Shown here: positions 9,148-20,011 of the stretch, piece after piece
Position numbering within the stretch: the stretch's first letter is position 1
Layout of the letters: every line of letters starts with the position of its first letter
Origin: Georgenia satyanarayanai
GTDB taxonomy: Bacteria; Actinomycetota; Actinomycetes; Actinomycetales; Actinomycetaceae
Assembly (NCBI RefSeq): GCF_900116375.1
Contig: NZ_UETB01000003.1
Span: forward strand, 46,880-110,879
DNA: 64,000 nt
Direction: 5' to 3'
Position numbers and translations under genes: made by a program
The notes under the pieces: model-generated
What the model saw: only the letters and a program-made list of their open reading frames with translations
What the model was told of the DNA's origin: nothing
Database searches by the model: none

Positions 9148-9531
9148 GTGGAGCGGCTCACGGGTGAGGCACGCGACCGGGTGCGGGCGAGCAGCCTGAC
9201 CCTTGTCGCCGCGCTCACCCTCGTGGGCGTGGCCGTCGGGCTCTGGGCGGTCTTCGTCGGCTTCGAGCGCACCACCGTCGTGGACAGCGAGGTGGTGGCC
9301 GTCTCGGAGGACGGCCGGCGGGTCACCGTGCGCTACTCCTACGGCGGGTGCCAGCGCGCCGACGGCGTCGAGGCGCACGAGACGGAGGAGACCGTCGTCG
9401 TCGCCGCGTCCGTCACCGAGCGCCGCCCGCTGGTCGGCCAGGACTGCCAGGCGGTCGGGGTCATCGCCGAGGAGGAGGTCGTCCTCACCGCCCCGCTCGG
9501 TGACCGGGAGCTGCGCACCGCCACGCCCTGA
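9148..9531 (+). CDS. Small single-pass membrane protein, unknown function
   Basis: The 127-residue protein was not recognised. One transmembrane helix lies near residues 12-36 (SSLTLVAALTLVGVAVGLWA), followed by an extracytoplasmic-looking domain rich in Val, Glu and Thr. That domain has two cysteines (GGCQRADG and GQDCQAVG) that could form a disulfide. GTG 9148 is chosen because the helix follows at once and CACAAT stands 6 nt upstream; no Shine-Dalgarno is present. It lies 14 bp after glgX, but nothing in the protein suggests a glycogen role. Confidence 0.7.
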   Translation: MERLTGEARDRVRASSLTLVAALTLVGVAVGLWAVFVGFERTTVVDSEVVAVSEDGRRVTVRYSYGGCQRADGVEAHETEETVVVAASVTERRPLVGQDCQAVGVIAEEEVVLTAPLGDRELRTATP

Positions 9532-9537
9532 GACGAC

Positions 9538-9570
9538 GTGCGCCCCGGCCCGCACGGGGCCGGGGCGCAC
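9538..9570. terminator. Hairpin terminator
   Basis: A 14-bp perfect stem (9538-9551 with 9557-9570) encloses a 5-nt loop between the convergent stops at 9531 and 9585, so it probably serves both strands. Confidence 0.8.
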
Positions 9571-9584
9571 GGACTGCTGCCGGG

Positions 9585-12170
9585 CTAGGCCTGGGCGGCG
9601 GCCACCAGGGCGAGCTCGGCGGTGCCGGCGACGTGCTCGTGCGTGGGCACGATGCGCACCGAGTAGCCGAAGGAGCCGGAGAACTCGAGCTCGACCTCGC
9701 CGTGGTAGCCGTAGCGGCCGCCCTCGTAGGTCTCGGTCAGCTCGAGCGGGCGGGTGGTGACGTCGACGAGCACGTCGTCCTCGCCCACCCGGCCCGTGAC
9801 GAGCTGGACCTCGACGTCCTGCGGGGCCAGCGCGCCCAGCGTCACGTACGCGCTGACGCCGACGACGTCGCCGACCTTGACGGCGTCCGCCACGCCCGTG
9901 GACTCGACGTGGTCCACGCGCACGGTGTGCCAGGCCTCGCGCACGCGGCCCTTCCAGTCCGCGAGCGCCGTCGCCTCGGCGAAGCCGGCGCCGTTGAGCA
10001 TCCGGTAGGAGCCGGCGACCGGCGTGTACAGCCGCTCGACGTACTCCCGGACCATGCGGGTGGCCTGGACCTTGGGGCCGAGGGTCGCCAGGGTGTGGCG
10101 GACCATCTCGAGCCAGTGCTGCGGCACGCCGTTCTCACGGTCGTAGAAGCGCGGCACGACCGTGTCCTCGAGGAGCTCGTACAGTGCGGCGGCCTCGAGC
10201 GCGTCGCGGCGCTGGGGGTCCTCGACGCCGTCGGCGGTGGGGATGGCCCAGCCGTTCTGGCCGTCGTACCACTCGTCCCACCAGCCGTCGAGGATCGAGA
10301 GGTTGAGGGCGCCGTTGAGCGCGCACTTCATGCCCGAGGTCCCGGACGCCTCGAGCGGGCGCAGCGGGTTGTTGAGCCACACGTCGCAGCCCGGCATGAG
10401 GGTCTGGGCCATCTCGATGTCGTAGTTCGGCAGGAAGACGATCCGTTCACGCACGCCCGCCTCGTCGGCGAAGCTCACGAGCTTCTGGATGAGGCCGATG
10501 CCCTGCTCGTCGGCGGGGTGGGACTTGCCGGCGACGACGATCTGGATCGGGCGCTCGGGGTCGGTGAGGAGCTTCCGCAGGCGCTCGGGGTCCGAGAGCA
10601 TGAGCGTGAGGCGCTTGTAGGTGGGCACGCGCCGGGCGAAGCCGATGGTGAGGACGTCGGGGTCCAGGACGTCCTCGACCCAGCCGAGCTCGGCGGGCGA
10701 GGCACCGCGGTCCAGCCAGGACTTGCGCACCCGGCGGCGGGCGGACCTCACCAGCGCGGAGCGCAGCGTGCGGCGCATCGCCCACAGCTCGTCGTCGGGG
10801 ACGCCGCCCTGGTCGGCCGGCAGCAGCCAGCCGTCGCCGCTGGCGACCTGCTCGGGGCTCAGGTAGGACTCGGCCATCTGCACGAAGGCCGGGTCGGTCC
10901 ACGTGGGGCCGTGCACGCCGTTGGTCACCGAGGTGATGGGCACCTCGGTGACGTCGAAGCCGGGCCACAGCTGGTGGAACATGCCGCGGGAGACCTTGCC
11001 GTGGAGCTGGGCCACGCCGTTGGCCAGGCGCGCGGTGCGCAGCCCCATGACGGCCATGTTGTAGACCGAGCGGTCACCGCCCTCGAAGTCCTCGGTACCG
11101 AGGGCGAGCACCTTCTCGACGGGGACGCCGGGCAGCTCGGCCGAGCCGCTGAAGTGCTCCCGGACGAGCTCGCGGGAGAAGCGGTCGATGCCGGCGGGCA
11201 CGGGGGTGTGGGTGGTGAAGACGGTGCCGCCGCGCACGGCCTCGAGGGCCGCCTCGAAGCTCAGGCCCTCGGCCTCGACGAGCTCACGGATGCGCTCGAT
11301 GGCGAGGAAGCCGGCGTGGCCCTCGTTGGCGTGGTACACCTGCGGCGCCGGGCCGCCGGTGAGGCGGGCGTGCAGGCGCAGCGCCTTGACCCCGCCCATG
11401 CCGAGGAGGAGCTCCTGCTTGAGCCGGTGGTCGGGCGAGCCGCCGTAGAGGCGGTCGGTCACCTTGCGGCTGGCCTCGTCGTTGTCGGTGATGTTGGAGT
11501 CCAGGAGGAGCAGCGGGACGCGGCCGACGTCGGCGCGCCACACCTGCGCGTGCAGCTGGTGGCCGCCCGGCAGCGGCAGGCTCACGCGCGCGGGCGTGCC
11601 GTCCGCCTCGCGCAGCAGGGTGAGGGGAAGGTTGTCCGGGTCGAGCAGCGGGTAGGTCTCGTGCTGCCAGCCCTCGCGGGTGAGGGACTGCTTGAAGTAC
11701 CCGGCACCGTAGAGGAGGCCGACGCCGATGATCGGCACCCCGAGGTCCGAGGCGGACTTGAGGTGGTCACCGGCGAGGATGCCGAGGCCGCCGGAGTACT
11801 GGGGCAGCACCGCGGTGATGCCGAACTCGGCGGAGAAGTAGGCGATCGCCTCGGGCTTGTCCTCGGCGTGGAAGGACTCCTGGTACCAGCGGGGCTGCTC
11901 GAGGTACTCGCGCAGGTCGGCGTCCAGCTCGTGGACGCGGGCGACGAGCGCCTCGTCGCGCGCCAGCTCCTCCAGGCGCGCCTTGCCCAGCTCCCCCAGC
12001 AGCTCGATGGGGTCGCCGTGGAGGGCCTGCCAGCGTTCCGGGTCGAGCGACTCGAACAGGGCTCGGGTGGGCTCGTGCCACGAGAACCGCAGGTTCTGGG
12101 CGAGGGTGTCCAGCGGAGCGAGGGGCTCGGGCAGGACCGTGCGGACGGTAAATCGACGGATGGCTCTCAC
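9585..12170 (-). CDS. glgP: Alpha-glucan (glycogen/maltodextrin) phosphorylase
   Basis: The 861-residue GT35 enzyme releases glucose 1-phosphate from the non-reducing ends of alpha-1,4-glucans. NLRFSWHEPTRALFESLDPE near the N-terminus and AYFSAEFGITAVLPQYSGG are typical of the long actinobacterial/archaeal-type phosphorylase. The PLP lysine sits in EASGTSGMKCALNGALNLS. The start GTG (MRAIRRFTVRTVLPEPLAPL) lies 7 nt after TACACT, so the mRNA is probably leaderless. It is divergent from glgE, so synthesis and degradation genes share one 166-bp control region. It is on the opposite strand to glgX and converges with it. Confidence 0.95.
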   Translation of the reverse strand: MRAIRRFTVRTVLPEPLAPLDTLAQNLRFSWHEPTRALFESLDPERWQALHGDPIELLGELGKARLEELARDEALVARVHELDADLREYLEQPRWYQESFHAEDKPEAIAYFSAEFGITAVLPQYSGGLGILAGDHLKSASDLGVPIIGVGLLYGAGYFKQSLTREGWQHETYPLLDPDNLPLTLLREADGTPARVSLPLPGGHQLHAQVWRADVGRVPLLLLDSNITDNDEASRKVTDRLYGGSPDHRLKQELLLGMGGVKALRLHARLTGGPAPQVYHANEGHAGFLAIERIRELVEAEGLSFEAALEAVRGGTVFTTHTPVPAGIDRFSRELVREHFSGSAELPGVPVEKVLALGTEDFEGGDRSVYNMAVMGLRTARLANGVAQLHGKVSRGMFHQLWPGFDVTEVPITSVTNGVHGPTWTDPAFVQMAESYLSPEQVASGDGWLLPADQGGVPDDELWAMRRTLRSALVRSARRRVRKSWLDRGASPAELGWVEDVLDPDVLTIGFARRVPTYKRLTLMLSDPERLRKLLTDPERPIQIVVAGKSHPADEQGIGLIQKLVSFADEAGVRERIVFLPNYDIEMAQTLMPGCDVWLNNPLRPLEASGTSGMKCALNGALNLSILDGWWDEWYDGQNGWAIPTADGVEDPQRRDALEAAALYELLEDTVVPRFYDRENGVPQHWLEMVRHTLATLGPKVQATRMVREYVERLYTPVAGSYRMLNGAGFAEATALADWKGRVREAWHTVRVDHVESTGVADAVKVGDVVGVSAYVTLGALAPQDVEVQLVTGRVGEDDVLVDVTTRPLELTETYEGGRYGYHGEVELEFSGSFGYSVRIVPTHEHVAGTAELALVAAAQA

Positions 12171-12177
12171 CCGGTCG

Positions 12178-12183
12178 AGTGTA
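12178..12183 (-). promoter_or_regulatory. -10 hexamer (TACACT), glgP
   Basis: TACACT on the minus strand, 7 nt from the GTG at 12170, fits a leaderless promoter in the glgP-glgE divergent region. Confidence 0.5.
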
Positions 12184-12323
12184 ACGGGGACCTCGCAACA
12201 TTTTCAGCGGCTTACGGCCCGTTTTCATCGAGCGGCGGGTGAGGCCCAACGGGCCAGTCTGGCCCACGGCGGTGCGCTCCGCAGCCCGGGAGCCCAGCGG
12301 TCGACCGCAGCGCGCCACGTCGA

Positions 12324-12329
12324 TAGGTT
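12324..12329 (+). promoter_or_regulatory. -10 hexamer (TAGGTT), glgE operon
   Basis: TAGGTT is 7 nt before the GTG at 12337 and supports that start over the in-frame GTG at 12331. It would be the promoter of glgE-treS-pep2. Confidence 0.5.
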
Positions 12330-12336
12330 CGTGACC

Positions 12337-14439
12337 GTGAGTCCCGCACAGCGCATCTCCCAGCCCCCCGCGCGAGCAGCCACGCCCGCCTCGCCGCCCA
12401 CGCCCGCCGTGCCGCGCCCCGCCTCGGCCACCCCGATCGGCCGGATCCCGGTCATCGAGCTCTCCCCCGTCGTCGAGGGCGGGCGCTGGCCCGCCAAGGC
12501 GGTCACCGGGGAGGCGGTGCGCGTCCAGGCCACGGTCTTCCGCGAGGGCCACGACGCCGTCGCCGCCACCGCCGTCCTCACCGGCCCCGACGGCGTCGAG
12601 CACAGCCGCGTGACGATGGACCCGGTCGATCCCGGCCTGGACCACATGGAGGCCTGGCTCGTGCCCGACCGCGTGGGCGACTGGACCTTCCGGGTCGAGG
12701 GCTGGTCCGACCCCTACGGCACGTGGCTGCACGACGCACCGCTCAAGGTGAACGCCGGCGTCGACGTCGAGCTCATGCTCACCGAGGGCGCGCTGCTCCT
12801 CGAGGCCGCCGCCGCCCGGCCCGAGCTGCCCGCGGAGGCGCGCACCGTCCTCACCGACGCGGTCAGCGCGCTGCGTGACGCCGAGCGCCCGTCGGGGGCC
12901 CGGCTCGCCGCCGGCACCGCCCAGGAGGTCCGCGACGTCCTCGCCGCCCACCCGGTGCGTGAGCACGTCACCCCCAGCGCCGCCTACCCGCTGCGGGTCG
13001 ACCGCTCCCTCGCGCTCGTCGGCTCCTGGTACGAGTTCTTCCCGCGCTCCGAGGGGGCGCACTTCGACCCCGAGAAGGGCGGCTGGGTCTCGGGGACCCT
13101 GCGCACCGCCGCCGAGCGCCTGCCCGCGATCGCGGACATGGGCTTCGACGTCGTCTACCTCACCCCGGTCCACCCGATCGGCACGACGAACCGCAAGGGC
13201 CGCAACAACACCCTCACCGCCCAGCCGGGCGACCCGGGCTCGCCCTACGGCATCGGCTCCCCCGACGGCGGGCACGACGCCATCCACCCCGAGCTCGGGA
13301 CCTTCGACGACTTCGACGCCTTCGTCGCCCGCGCCCGCGAGCTCGGCATGGAGGTGGCCCTGGACATCGCCCTGCAGGCCTCCCCCGACCACCCGTGGGT
13401 GACCGAGCACCCCGAGTGGTTCACCCGCCGGGCCGACGGCACCATCGCCTACGCCGAGAACCCGCCCAAGAAGTACCAGGACATCTACCCGCTCAACTTC
13501 GACAACGACCCCGAGGGCATCTACCACGCGGTCCGCGACATGCTCCAGGTGTGGATCGACCACGGCGTCACCGCCTTCCGCGTCGACAACCCGCACACCA
13601 AGCCGCTGGACTTCTGGCAGCGCATCCTCACCGACGTGCGCGAGTCCCACCCGGGCGTCGTCTTCCTCTCCGAGGCCTTCACCCGCCCGGCGATGATGCG
13701 CACCCTCGCGGCCGTCGGCTTCCACCAGTCCTACACGTACTTCACGTGGCGCACGACGAAGGAGGAGGTCACCGAGTACCTCGAGGAGCTCACCGGCGAG
13801 ACGTCCCACGTCCTGCGTCCGAGCTTCTGGCCGACGACGCACGACATCCTCACCCCGTACATGCAGACGGGCGGGGCGGCGGCCTTCGCGATCCGCGCGG
13901 TGCTCGCCGCGACCGGCTCGCCCACGTGGGGCATCTACTCCGGCTACGAGCTCGTCGAGAACGTCGCCCGGCCCGGCGCCGAGGAGCAGATCGACAACGA
14001 GAAGTACGAGCTCAAGGCCCGCGACTGGTCACGGGCCGAGCACATCGGGATCTCCCGGCTCCTCACCGAGCTCAACCGCGCCCGCCGCGCCCACCCGGCG
14101 CTGCAGCGGCTGCGCGGGCTGACCGTCCACCCGACGACGGACGACGCGACCGTGTGCTTCTCGCGGCACGTGCCCGCCCACCTGTCACCGACGGGCCAGG
14201 CCGACACCGTCGTCGTCGTCCTCACCCTCGACCCGTTCACCACCCGGGAGGGCACCATCGACCTCGACGTCTCCGCGCTCGGCCTGCCCGAACCGGCCCC
14301 GGGCGCGGACCCGGGCACCCCGCTCCTGGCCGCGACCGACGAGCTGTCCGGCGAGACCTACTTCTGGGGCCGGCAGCCCTACGTCCGGCTCGATCCGCAC
14401 CAGCGCTGCGCGCACGTCCTGTCGGTGAGGCCGCTGTGA
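12337..14439 (+). CDS. glgE: Alpha-1,4-glucan:maltose-1-phosphate maltosyltransferase
   Basis: GlgE (GH13_3) transfers maltose from maltose 1-phosphate to alpha-glucan ends and is the polymerising enzyme of the GlgE pathway. The protein is about 700 residues: a disordered Ala/Pro N-terminus, an N-terminal beta domain beginning [21 protein letters not shown], then the barrel. Diagnostic motifs are [44 protein letters not shown], the nucleophile in [14 protein letters not shown] (Asp about 417) and the acid in FLSEAFTRP. It overlaps treS by GTGA, so translation is probably coupled. Confidence 0.97.
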   Translation: MSPAQRISQPPARAATPASPPTPAVPRPASATPIGRIPVIELSPVVEGGRWPAKAVTGEAVRVQATVFREGHDAVAATAVLTGPDGVEHSRVTMDPVDPGLDHMEAWLVPDRVGDWTFRVEGWSDPYGTWLHDAPLKVNAGVDVELMLTEGALLLEAAAARPELPAEARTVLTDAVSALRDAERPSGARLAAGTAQEVRDVLAAHPVREHVTPSAAYPLRVDRSLALVGSWYEFFPRSEGAHFDPEKGGWVSGTLRTAAERLPAIADMGFDVVYLTPVHPIGTTNRKGRNNTLTAQPGDPGSPYGIGSPDGGHDAIHPELGTFDDFDAFVARARELGMEVALDIALQASPDHPWVTEHPEWFTRRADGTIAYAENPPKKYQDIYPLNFDNDPEGIYHAVRDMLQVWIDHGVTAFRVDNPHTKPLDFWQRILTDVRESHPGVVFLSEAFTRPAMMRTLAAVGFHQSYTYFTWRTTKEEVTEYLEELTGETSHVLRPSFWPTTHDILTPYMQTGGAAAFAIRAVLAATGSPTWGIYSGYELVENVARPGAEEQIDNEKYELKARDWSRAEHIGISRLLTELNRARRAHPALQRLRGLTVHPTTDDATVCFSRHVPAHLSPTGQADTVVVVLTLDPFTTREGTIDLDVSALGLPEPAPGADPGTPLLAATDELSGETYFWGRQPYVRLDPHQRCAHVLSVRPL

Positions 14440-16253
14440 GCCCCAACAACCCCGTGCGGGCCCTGACCGCCCGCACCGACCCCATCCCCCGGCTCGGCCA
14501 CGGCGAGCGCCCCGGTCTCACGCCCGACCCCGAGTGGTACCGCACCGCCGTGTTCTACGAGGTGCTGCTGCGCGCCTTCGGCGACTCCGACGGCTCGGGC
14601 ACCGGCGACCTGCGCGGGCTCATCGACCGCCTCGACTACCTCCAGTGGCTGGGGGTCGACTGCCTGTGGATCCCGCCCTTCTACCCCTCGCCCCTGCGCG
14701 ACGGCGGGTACGACGTCGCCGACTACACCGCGGTGGCGGCGGAGTACGGCACCGTCGAGGACTTCCAGGAGCTCCTCGAGGAGGCCCACTCCCGGGGGCT
14801 GCGGATCATCATCGACCTCGTCATGAACCACACGAGCGACCAGCACCCGTGGTTCCAGGCCTCCCGGGCGATGCCCGACGGGCCCTACGGCGACTTCTAC
14901 GTGTGGAGCGACGACAACACCAAGTACGGCGACGCCCGCATCATCTTCGTCGACACCGAGACCTCGAACTGGTCCTTCGACCCGGTGCGCCGCCAGTACT
15001 ACTGGCACCGCTTCTTCTCCCACCAGCCCGACCTCAACTTCGAGAACCCCAAGGTCATCGAGGCGATGCACGACGTCGTCCGGTTCTGGTGCCGGATGGG
15101 GGTGGACGGCTTTCGGCTGGACGCCGTGCCCTACCTCTTCGAGGAGGAGGGGACCAACTGCGAGAACCTCCCGCGCACCCACGAGTTCATCCGGGACCTG
15201 CGCGCGATGGTCGACCGGGAGTTCCCCGGCACGCTCATCCTCGCCGAGGCGAACCAGTGGCCCGAGGACGTCGTCGAGTACTACGGCACCGAGTCCGACC
15301 CCGAGTGCCACATGTGCTTCCACTTCCCGGTCATGCCGCGCCTCTTCTACGCGCTCCGCGAGCAGCGGGCGCACGCGATCCGCGACATCCTCGCCGACAC
15401 CCCGGCGATCCCGCGGGGCGCCCAGTGGGCGACCTTCCTGCGCAACCACGACGAGCTCACCCTCGAGATGGTCTCCACCGAGGAACGTGCCGCCATGTAC
15501 GGCTGGTACGCCGAGGACCCGCGCATGCGCGCGAACGTCGGGATCCGGCGGCGGCTGTCCCCGCTCCTGGGCAACTCCCGCGCGGAGATCGAGCTCGCGC
15601 ACGCGTTGCTCCTGTCCCTGCCCGGCAGCCCGTACCTCTACTACGGCGACGAGATCGGCATGGGGGACAACATCTGGCTGCCCGACCGGGACGCCGTGCG
15701 CACGCCCATGCAGTGGTCCCCCGACCGCAACGCCGGTTTCTCCACCGCCGACCCGGGCAAGCTCTACCTGCCCCTCGTGCAGTCCCTGGTCAACCACTAC
15801 CAGGCGGTCAACGTCGAGGCGCAGTACGCGACACCCACCTCGCTGCTCCACTGGGTGCGCGGCATCCTCGAGGTGCGCCGCGCCCACCCGGTCTTCGGGA
15901 CCGGCGGCTTCGAGTTCCTCGAGGTGGACAGTGACGCCGTCCTCGCCTTCGTGCGGGAGAACGACGACGAGGCGATCCTCTGCGTGATGAACCTCGCCAA
16001 CACCCCGCGCGCCGCCCATATCCAGGCCCCGCGGTTCGCCGGTCGGCAGCTCACCGACCTCTTCGGCGGGGCGGTCTTCCCGGACGTCGACGCGGGCGGC
16101 CAGGTGACCCTCACCCTCGGCTCGCGCGACTTCTTCTGGCTGCAGCTGGAGCCCGCCGCGCCGGCCGCCCCCGCGGCCCAGCCACCGGCGAGCGCCCCCT
16201 CGGCCGCCACCCCGCTCGAGCCCCTGCCGCCCGCGGACCACCGGGAGCCCTGA
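14436..16253 (+). CDS. treS: Trehalose synthase (maltose alpha-D-glucosyltransferase)
   Basis: TreS interconverts maltose and trehalose. The 605-residue GH13 protein has the characteristic start of the catalytic domain ([20 protein letters not shown]), [17 protein letters not shown], the nucleophile in [17 protein letters not shown] (Asp about 229), the acid in [12 protein letters not shown] and [13 protein letters not shown]. The last 35 residues are an Ala/Pro tail. GTG 14436 overlaps the glgE stop (GTGA) and the treS stop overlaps the maltokinase ATG (TGATG), so the three genes are translated in tandem. It supplies maltose to the next gene product. Confidence 0.97.
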   Translation: MSPNNPVRALTARTDPIPRLGHGERPGLTPDPEWYRTAVFYEVLLRAFGDSDGSGTGDLRGLIDRLDYLQWLGVDCLWIPPFYPSPLRDGGYDVADYTAVAAEYGTVEDFQELLEEAHSRGLRIIIDLVMNHTSDQHPWFQASRAMPDGPYGDFYVWSDDNTKYGDARIIFVDTETSNWSFDPVRRQYYWHRFFSHQPDLNFENPKVIEAMHDVVRFWCRMGVDGFRLDAVPYLFEEEGTNCENLPRTHEFIRDLRAMVDREFPGTLILAEANQWPEDVVEYYGTESDPECHMCFHFPVMPRLFYALREQRAHAIRDILADTPAIPRGAQWATFLRNHDELTLEMVSTEERAAMYGWYAEDPRMRANVGIRRRLSPLLGNSRAEIELAHALLLSLPGSPYLYYGDEIGMGDNIWLPDRDAVRTPMQWSPDRNAGFSTADPGKLYLPLVQSLVNHYQAVNVEAQYATPTSLLHWVRGILEVRRAHPVFGTGGFEFLEVDSDAVLAFVRENDDEAILCVMNLANTPRAAHIQAPRFAGRQLTDLFGGAVFPDVDAGGQVTLTLGSRDFFWLQLEPAAPAAPAAQPPASAPSAATPLEPLPPADHREP

Positions 16254-17650
16254 TGCCGACCCTCACGCCGTCGTTCGCCGACTTCCTGCCCGAGTGGGTC
16301 GCCCGGCAGCGTTGGTACACCGCCAAGGGGCGCACGCCGCAGCTGCAGCGCGTCGGCGGCCTGCGCTACCAGGACCCCGAGGGCGAGGTGGGCGTGGAGA
16401 CCTGGCTCGTCCAGGACGACGGCGGCCCCGCCCCCGTCGTCTACCAGATCCCGCTCACCTACCGCGGTGCGCCGGAGCCCGAGCTCGCCCACGCGCTCGT
16501 CGCGCAGGCCGAGCACTCCGAGCTCGGCCCGCGGTGGATCTACGACGGGTGCCACGACCCGGTCTACGCCCGGCTCCTCCTGTCGACGATCCTCGGCGGG
16601 GAGACGGTCGAGTCCGACGGCGGCGCCCAGTACGGGCGCGCCGCCGGCCACCGGGCGGGCGGCGACGGCGCGATGACCGCGCACACCGCCGGCGAGCAGG
16701 TGCGGGTGCTGCGCGGGGAGCAGTCCAACACCTCGATCATCTTCGAGGGCGAGGACGGGCCGCCGGTCATCTGCAAAGTCTTCCGGGTGCTGGCCGACGG
16801 CCGCAACCCCGACGTCGTCGTCCAGGAGGCCCTCGCCGCGGCCGGCAGCACGCGCGTGCCCGCGCCCCTCGGCGACCTCTACGGGGAGTGGCCCGGGGCG
16901 GGGGACCAGCGCCGCCACGGCCACCTCGCCTTCGCCCAGGAGTTCCTCCCCGGGGTCGAGGACGCGTGGCGGGTGGCCGTCCGGGCCGCCGCCGACGGCG
17001 CCGACCTCACCGAGCGGGCCACCCACCTGGGGTCCGCCGTCGCCTCCGTCCACCGCGACCTCGCGGCCGCCTTCCCCACCCACGAGGCCACCGCGCCGGT
17101 GCGCTCGCAGCTGCGCGCCACCTGGCGCCACCGCGCCACTGCCGCGCTGCTCGAGGTCCCTGGGCTCGAGGAGCACCGCGAGACGATCGCCGCCGTCTAC
17201 GCCCGCACCGAGAACACGACCTGGCCGGGTCTGCAGCGCATCCACGGCGACCTCCACCTCGGGCAGGTCATCGAGGCCCCCGGGCGCGGGTGGCTGCTCC
17301 TCGACTTCGAGGGCGAGCCGCTGCGCCCGCTGGGTGAGCGCACCGCCCCCGACCTCGCGCTGCGGGACGTCGCCGGGATACTGCGCTCCCTGGACTACGC
17401 CGCCGGCGCGGCGCTGCGCGAGCACGGCGCCGAGGTGGCCGACGACTGGGTGGCGCGGGCGCGCGGCGCCTTCCTCGACGGGTACGCGCGCGAGGCCGGC
17501 CGCGACCCCCGGGAGGACGCCGAGCTGCTCGCCGCCCTCGAGCTCGACAAGGCCCTGTACGAGGCGGTCTACGAGGTTCGCAACCGCCCCGAGTGGCTGT
17601 CGATCCCCGTCTCCGGGGTGCGGCGGCTGCTCGGCGTGACCGCCCCCTGA
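16253..17650 (+). CDS. pep2: Maltokinase (Pep2/Mak)
   Basis: The 465-residue kinase makes maltose 1-phosphate from maltose and ATP, the donor for GlgE. The N-terminal cap begins [21 protein letters not shown], as in known maltokinases. The kinase-like C-terminal lobe carries the catalytic loop [10 protein letters not shown] and the metal-binding [15 protein letters not shown]. In mycobacteria Pep2 forms a complex with TreS, and the TGATG overlap here fits equal production of both. The gene ends 44 bp before glgB. Confidence 0.96.
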   Translation: MPTLTPSFADFLPEWVARQRWYTAKGRTPQLQRVGGLRYQDPEGEVGVETWLVQDDGGPAPVVYQIPLTYRGAPEPELAHALVAQAEHSELGPRWIYDGCHDPVYARLLLSTILGGETVESDGGAQYGRAAGHRAGGDGAMTAHTAGEQVRVLRGEQSNTSIIFEGEDGPPVICKVFRVLADGRNPDVVVQEALAAAGSTRVPAPLGDLYGEWPGAGDQRRHGHLAFAQEFLPGVEDAWRVAVRAAADGADLTERATHLGSAVASVHRDLAAAFPTHEATAPVRSQLRATWRHRATAALLEVPGLEEHRETIAAVYARTENTTWPGLQRIHGDLHLGQVIEAPGRGWLLLDFEGEPLRPLGERTAPDLALRDVAGILRSLDYAAGAALREHGAEVADDWVARARGAFLDGYAREAGRDPREDAELLAALELDKALYEAVYEVRNRPEWLSIPVSGVRRLLGVTAP

Positions 17651-17694
17651 CCCTTCTCGCGCGACAGCACGGACGTGATGGAAGAGTGGACGAC

Positions 17695-19914
17695 ATGACG
17701 AACGACGAGAGCCCGGCACCGGCCCCCGCCCCTCCTGCGCCCGGACCGGCCCCGGTCGACCACGGCGTGCTCCACGCCGTCGCCGCGGGCCTGCACCACC
17801 AGCCCCACGACGTGCTCGGACCACACGTCGGCGAGGACGCCGTGACCATCCGCACCCTGCGGCCCCTCGCGGACGCCGTCGTCCTCGTCACCGCCGACGG
17901 GCGCCAGCCCTTCGAGCACGAAGCCGAGGGCGTGTGGGTGACCACCGTCCCGGGCACCGAGGTGCCCGACTACCGCCTCGAGGTCACCTACGGCCCGGAC
18001 ACCCACCAGACCGACGACCCCTACCGCTTCCTGCCGACGCTCGGCGAGCTCGACCTCCACCTCGTCGGCGAGGGCCGCCACGAGCAGCTGTGGACGGTGC
18101 TGGGCGCCCACGTGCGCCGCTACCCCTCCGCGCTCGGTGAGGTCACCGGCACGTCCTTCGCGGTGTGGGCTCCCAACGCGCGCGCCGTACGCGTCAAGGG
18201 TGACTTCAACGGCTGGGACGGGCGCCTCTCGGCGATGCGCTCCCTCGGCTCCAGCGGCGTGTGGGAGATCTTCCTTCCCGGCGTCGCGTCCGGTGCCCGC
18301 TACAAGTTCGAGATCCAGTACCGCGACGGCACCTGGCACGAGAAGGCCGACCCCATGGCCCGCGCCGCGGAGCACCCGCCCGCGACGGCCTCCGTCGTCA
18401 CCGAGTCCCACTACGAGTGGCAGGACGAGGAGTGGATCGCCCGCCGCGCCGCGACCGACCCGCACTCCGGGCCGATGAGCGTGTACGAGGTCCACCTCGC
18501 CTCGTGGCGCCCGGGCCTGAGCTACCGGGACCTCGCCGTCGACCTCGTCGACTACGTGGCCGGGCTCGGCTTCACCCACGTGGAGTTCATGCCGGTCGCC
18601 GAGCACCCCTTCGGTGGCTCGTGGGGCTACCAGGTCACCTCCTACTACGCCCCGACGGCGCGGATGGGCGGCCCCGACGACTTCCGCCACCTCGTCGACG
18701 CGTTCCACCAGGCCGGCATCGGCGTCATCATGGACTGGGTCCCGGCACACTTCCCCAAAGACAGCTGGGCGCTGGCCCGCTTCGACGGGACACCGCTGTA
18801 CGAGGACCCGGACCCGCTGCGCGGGGAGCAGCCCGACTGGGGCACCCTCGTCTTCAACTTCGGGCGGCGCGAGGTGCGCAACTTCCTCGTCGCCAACGCG
18901 CTGTACTGGCTCGAGGAGTTCCACATCGACGGCCTGCGCGTGGACGCGGTCGCCTCGATGCTCTACCTCGACTACTCCCGCGAGCCCGGCCAGTGGCGCC
19001 CCAACGAGCACGGCGGCCGGGAGAACCTCCAGGCGATCAGCTTCCTCCAGGAGACCAACGCCACCGCCTACCGCCGCGTGCCCGGGATCGTCATGATCGC
19101 CGAGGAGTCCACCGCGTGGCCCGGCGTCAGCGCGCCCACCGACCAGGGCGGGCTCGGCTACGGGCTCAAGTGGAACATGGGCTGGATGAACGACACCCTG
19201 CGCTACCTGGCGGAGGAGCCGATCAACCGGCGCTACCACCACGGGGAGCTCACCTTCTCCCTCGTCTACGCCTTCTCCGAGCAGTTCGTCCTGCCGTTGA
19301 GCCACGACGAGGTCGTCCACGGCAAGGGCTCGCTCCTGCGCAAGATGCCCGGCGACCGCTGGCAGCAGCTCGCCGGCGTGCGCGCCCTGCTCGCCTACCA
19401 GTGGTCCCACCCGGGCAAGCAGCTGCTGTTCATGGGCTGCGAGTTCGCGCAGGAGGAGGAGTGGTCGGAGTCCCGGGGCCTGGACTGGCACCTGCTCGAC
19501 CACCCGCCGCACGCCGGCACCGCCGACCTCGTGCGCCGGCTCAACGACGTCTACCGCGCCCACCCGGCGCTGTTCGCCGACGACTTCTCCCCCGCCGGCT
19601 TCCAGTGGATCGAGGCGGGCGACGGCGACCACAACGTCATCAGCTTCCTGCGCACCGACCCCTCGGGCGAGGGCCGCGACGTCGTGTGCATCGTCAACTT
19701 CGCCGGCGCCCCGCACGAGGGCTACCGGGTGGGGCTGCCCCACGCCGGCACGTGGACCGAGATCCTCAACACCGACGCCGAGGAGTACGGCGGCTCGGGC
19801 GTGGGCAACCTCGGCCGCGTGCTCGCCGAGGAGCTGCCGTGGAACGGCCGCCCGGCCTCGGCGCGCCTGCGCATCCCGCCGCTCGGTGCCCTCTGGCTCA
19901 CGCCGGAGTCCTGA
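17695..19914 (+). CDS. glgB: 1,4-alpha-glucan branching enzyme
   Basis: The 739-residue GH13_9 enzyme makes alpha-1,6 branches. An extended N-terminal module (about 25-120) precedes the CBM48 domain ([20 protein letters not shown]). Barrel motifs follow: [36 protein letters not shown] (nucleophile about 417), [12 protein letters not shown] and [22 protein letters not shown] lies 8 nt before the ATG at 17695; an in-frame GTG at 17686 is an alternative. It closes the glgE-treS-pep2-glgB gene set and is followed by a large hairpin. Confidence 0.97.
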   Translation: MTNDESPAPAPAPPAPGPAPVDHGVLHAVAAGLHHQPHDVLGPHVGEDAVTIRTLRPLADAVVLVTADGRQPFEHEAEGVWVTTVPGTEVPDYRLEVTYGPDTHQTDDPYRFLPTLGELDLHLVGEGRHEQLWTVLGAHVRRYPSALGEVTGTSFAVWAPNARAVRVKGDFNGWDGRLSAMRSLGSSGVWEIFLPGVASGARYKFEIQYRDGTWHEKADPMARAAEHPPATASVVTESHYEWQDEEWIARRAATDPHSGPMSVYEVHLASWRPGLSYRDLAVDLVDYVAGLGFTHVEFMPVAEHPFGGSWGYQVTSYYAPTARMGGPDDFRHLVDAFHQAGIGVIMDWVPAHFPKDSWALARFDGTPLYEDPDPLRGEQPDWGTLVFNFGRREVRNFLVANALYWLEEFHIDGLRVDAVASMLYLDYSREPGQWRPNEHGGRENLQAISFLQETNATAYRRVPGIVMIAEESTAWPGVSAPTDQGGLGYGLKWNMGWMNDTLRYLAEEPINRRYHHGELTFSLVYAFSEQFVLPLSHDEVVHGKGSLLRKMPGDRWQQLAGVRALLAYQWSHPGKQLLFMGCEFAQEEEWSESRGLDWHLLDHPPHAGTADLVRRLNDVYRAHPALFADDFSPAGFQWIEAGDGDHNVISFLRTDPSGEGRDVVCIVNFAGAPHEGYRVGLPHAGTWTEILNTDAEEYGGSGVGNLGRVLAEELPWNGRPASARLRIPPLGALWLTPES

Positions 19915-19933
19915 CCCCCACCCCTCTCCCTCA

Positions 19934-19998
19934 CCGCATATGCGGAAGATGCGCTGCCCCGACCGGTCGGGGCAGCGCATCTTTCCCGCACATGCGGG
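19934..19998. terminator. Compound palindromic terminator after glgB
   Basis: A loopless perfect palindrome with 19-nt arms (19946-19964 and 19965-19983) is flanked by CCGCATATGCGG (19934-19945) and CCCGCACATGCGGG (19985-19998). The two flanking elements can also pair with each other and lengthen the central stem. The element separates the convergent glgB and thioredoxin-fold gene. Confidence 0.75.
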
Positions 19999-20011
19999 CA
20001 AGGGGCGGGGG

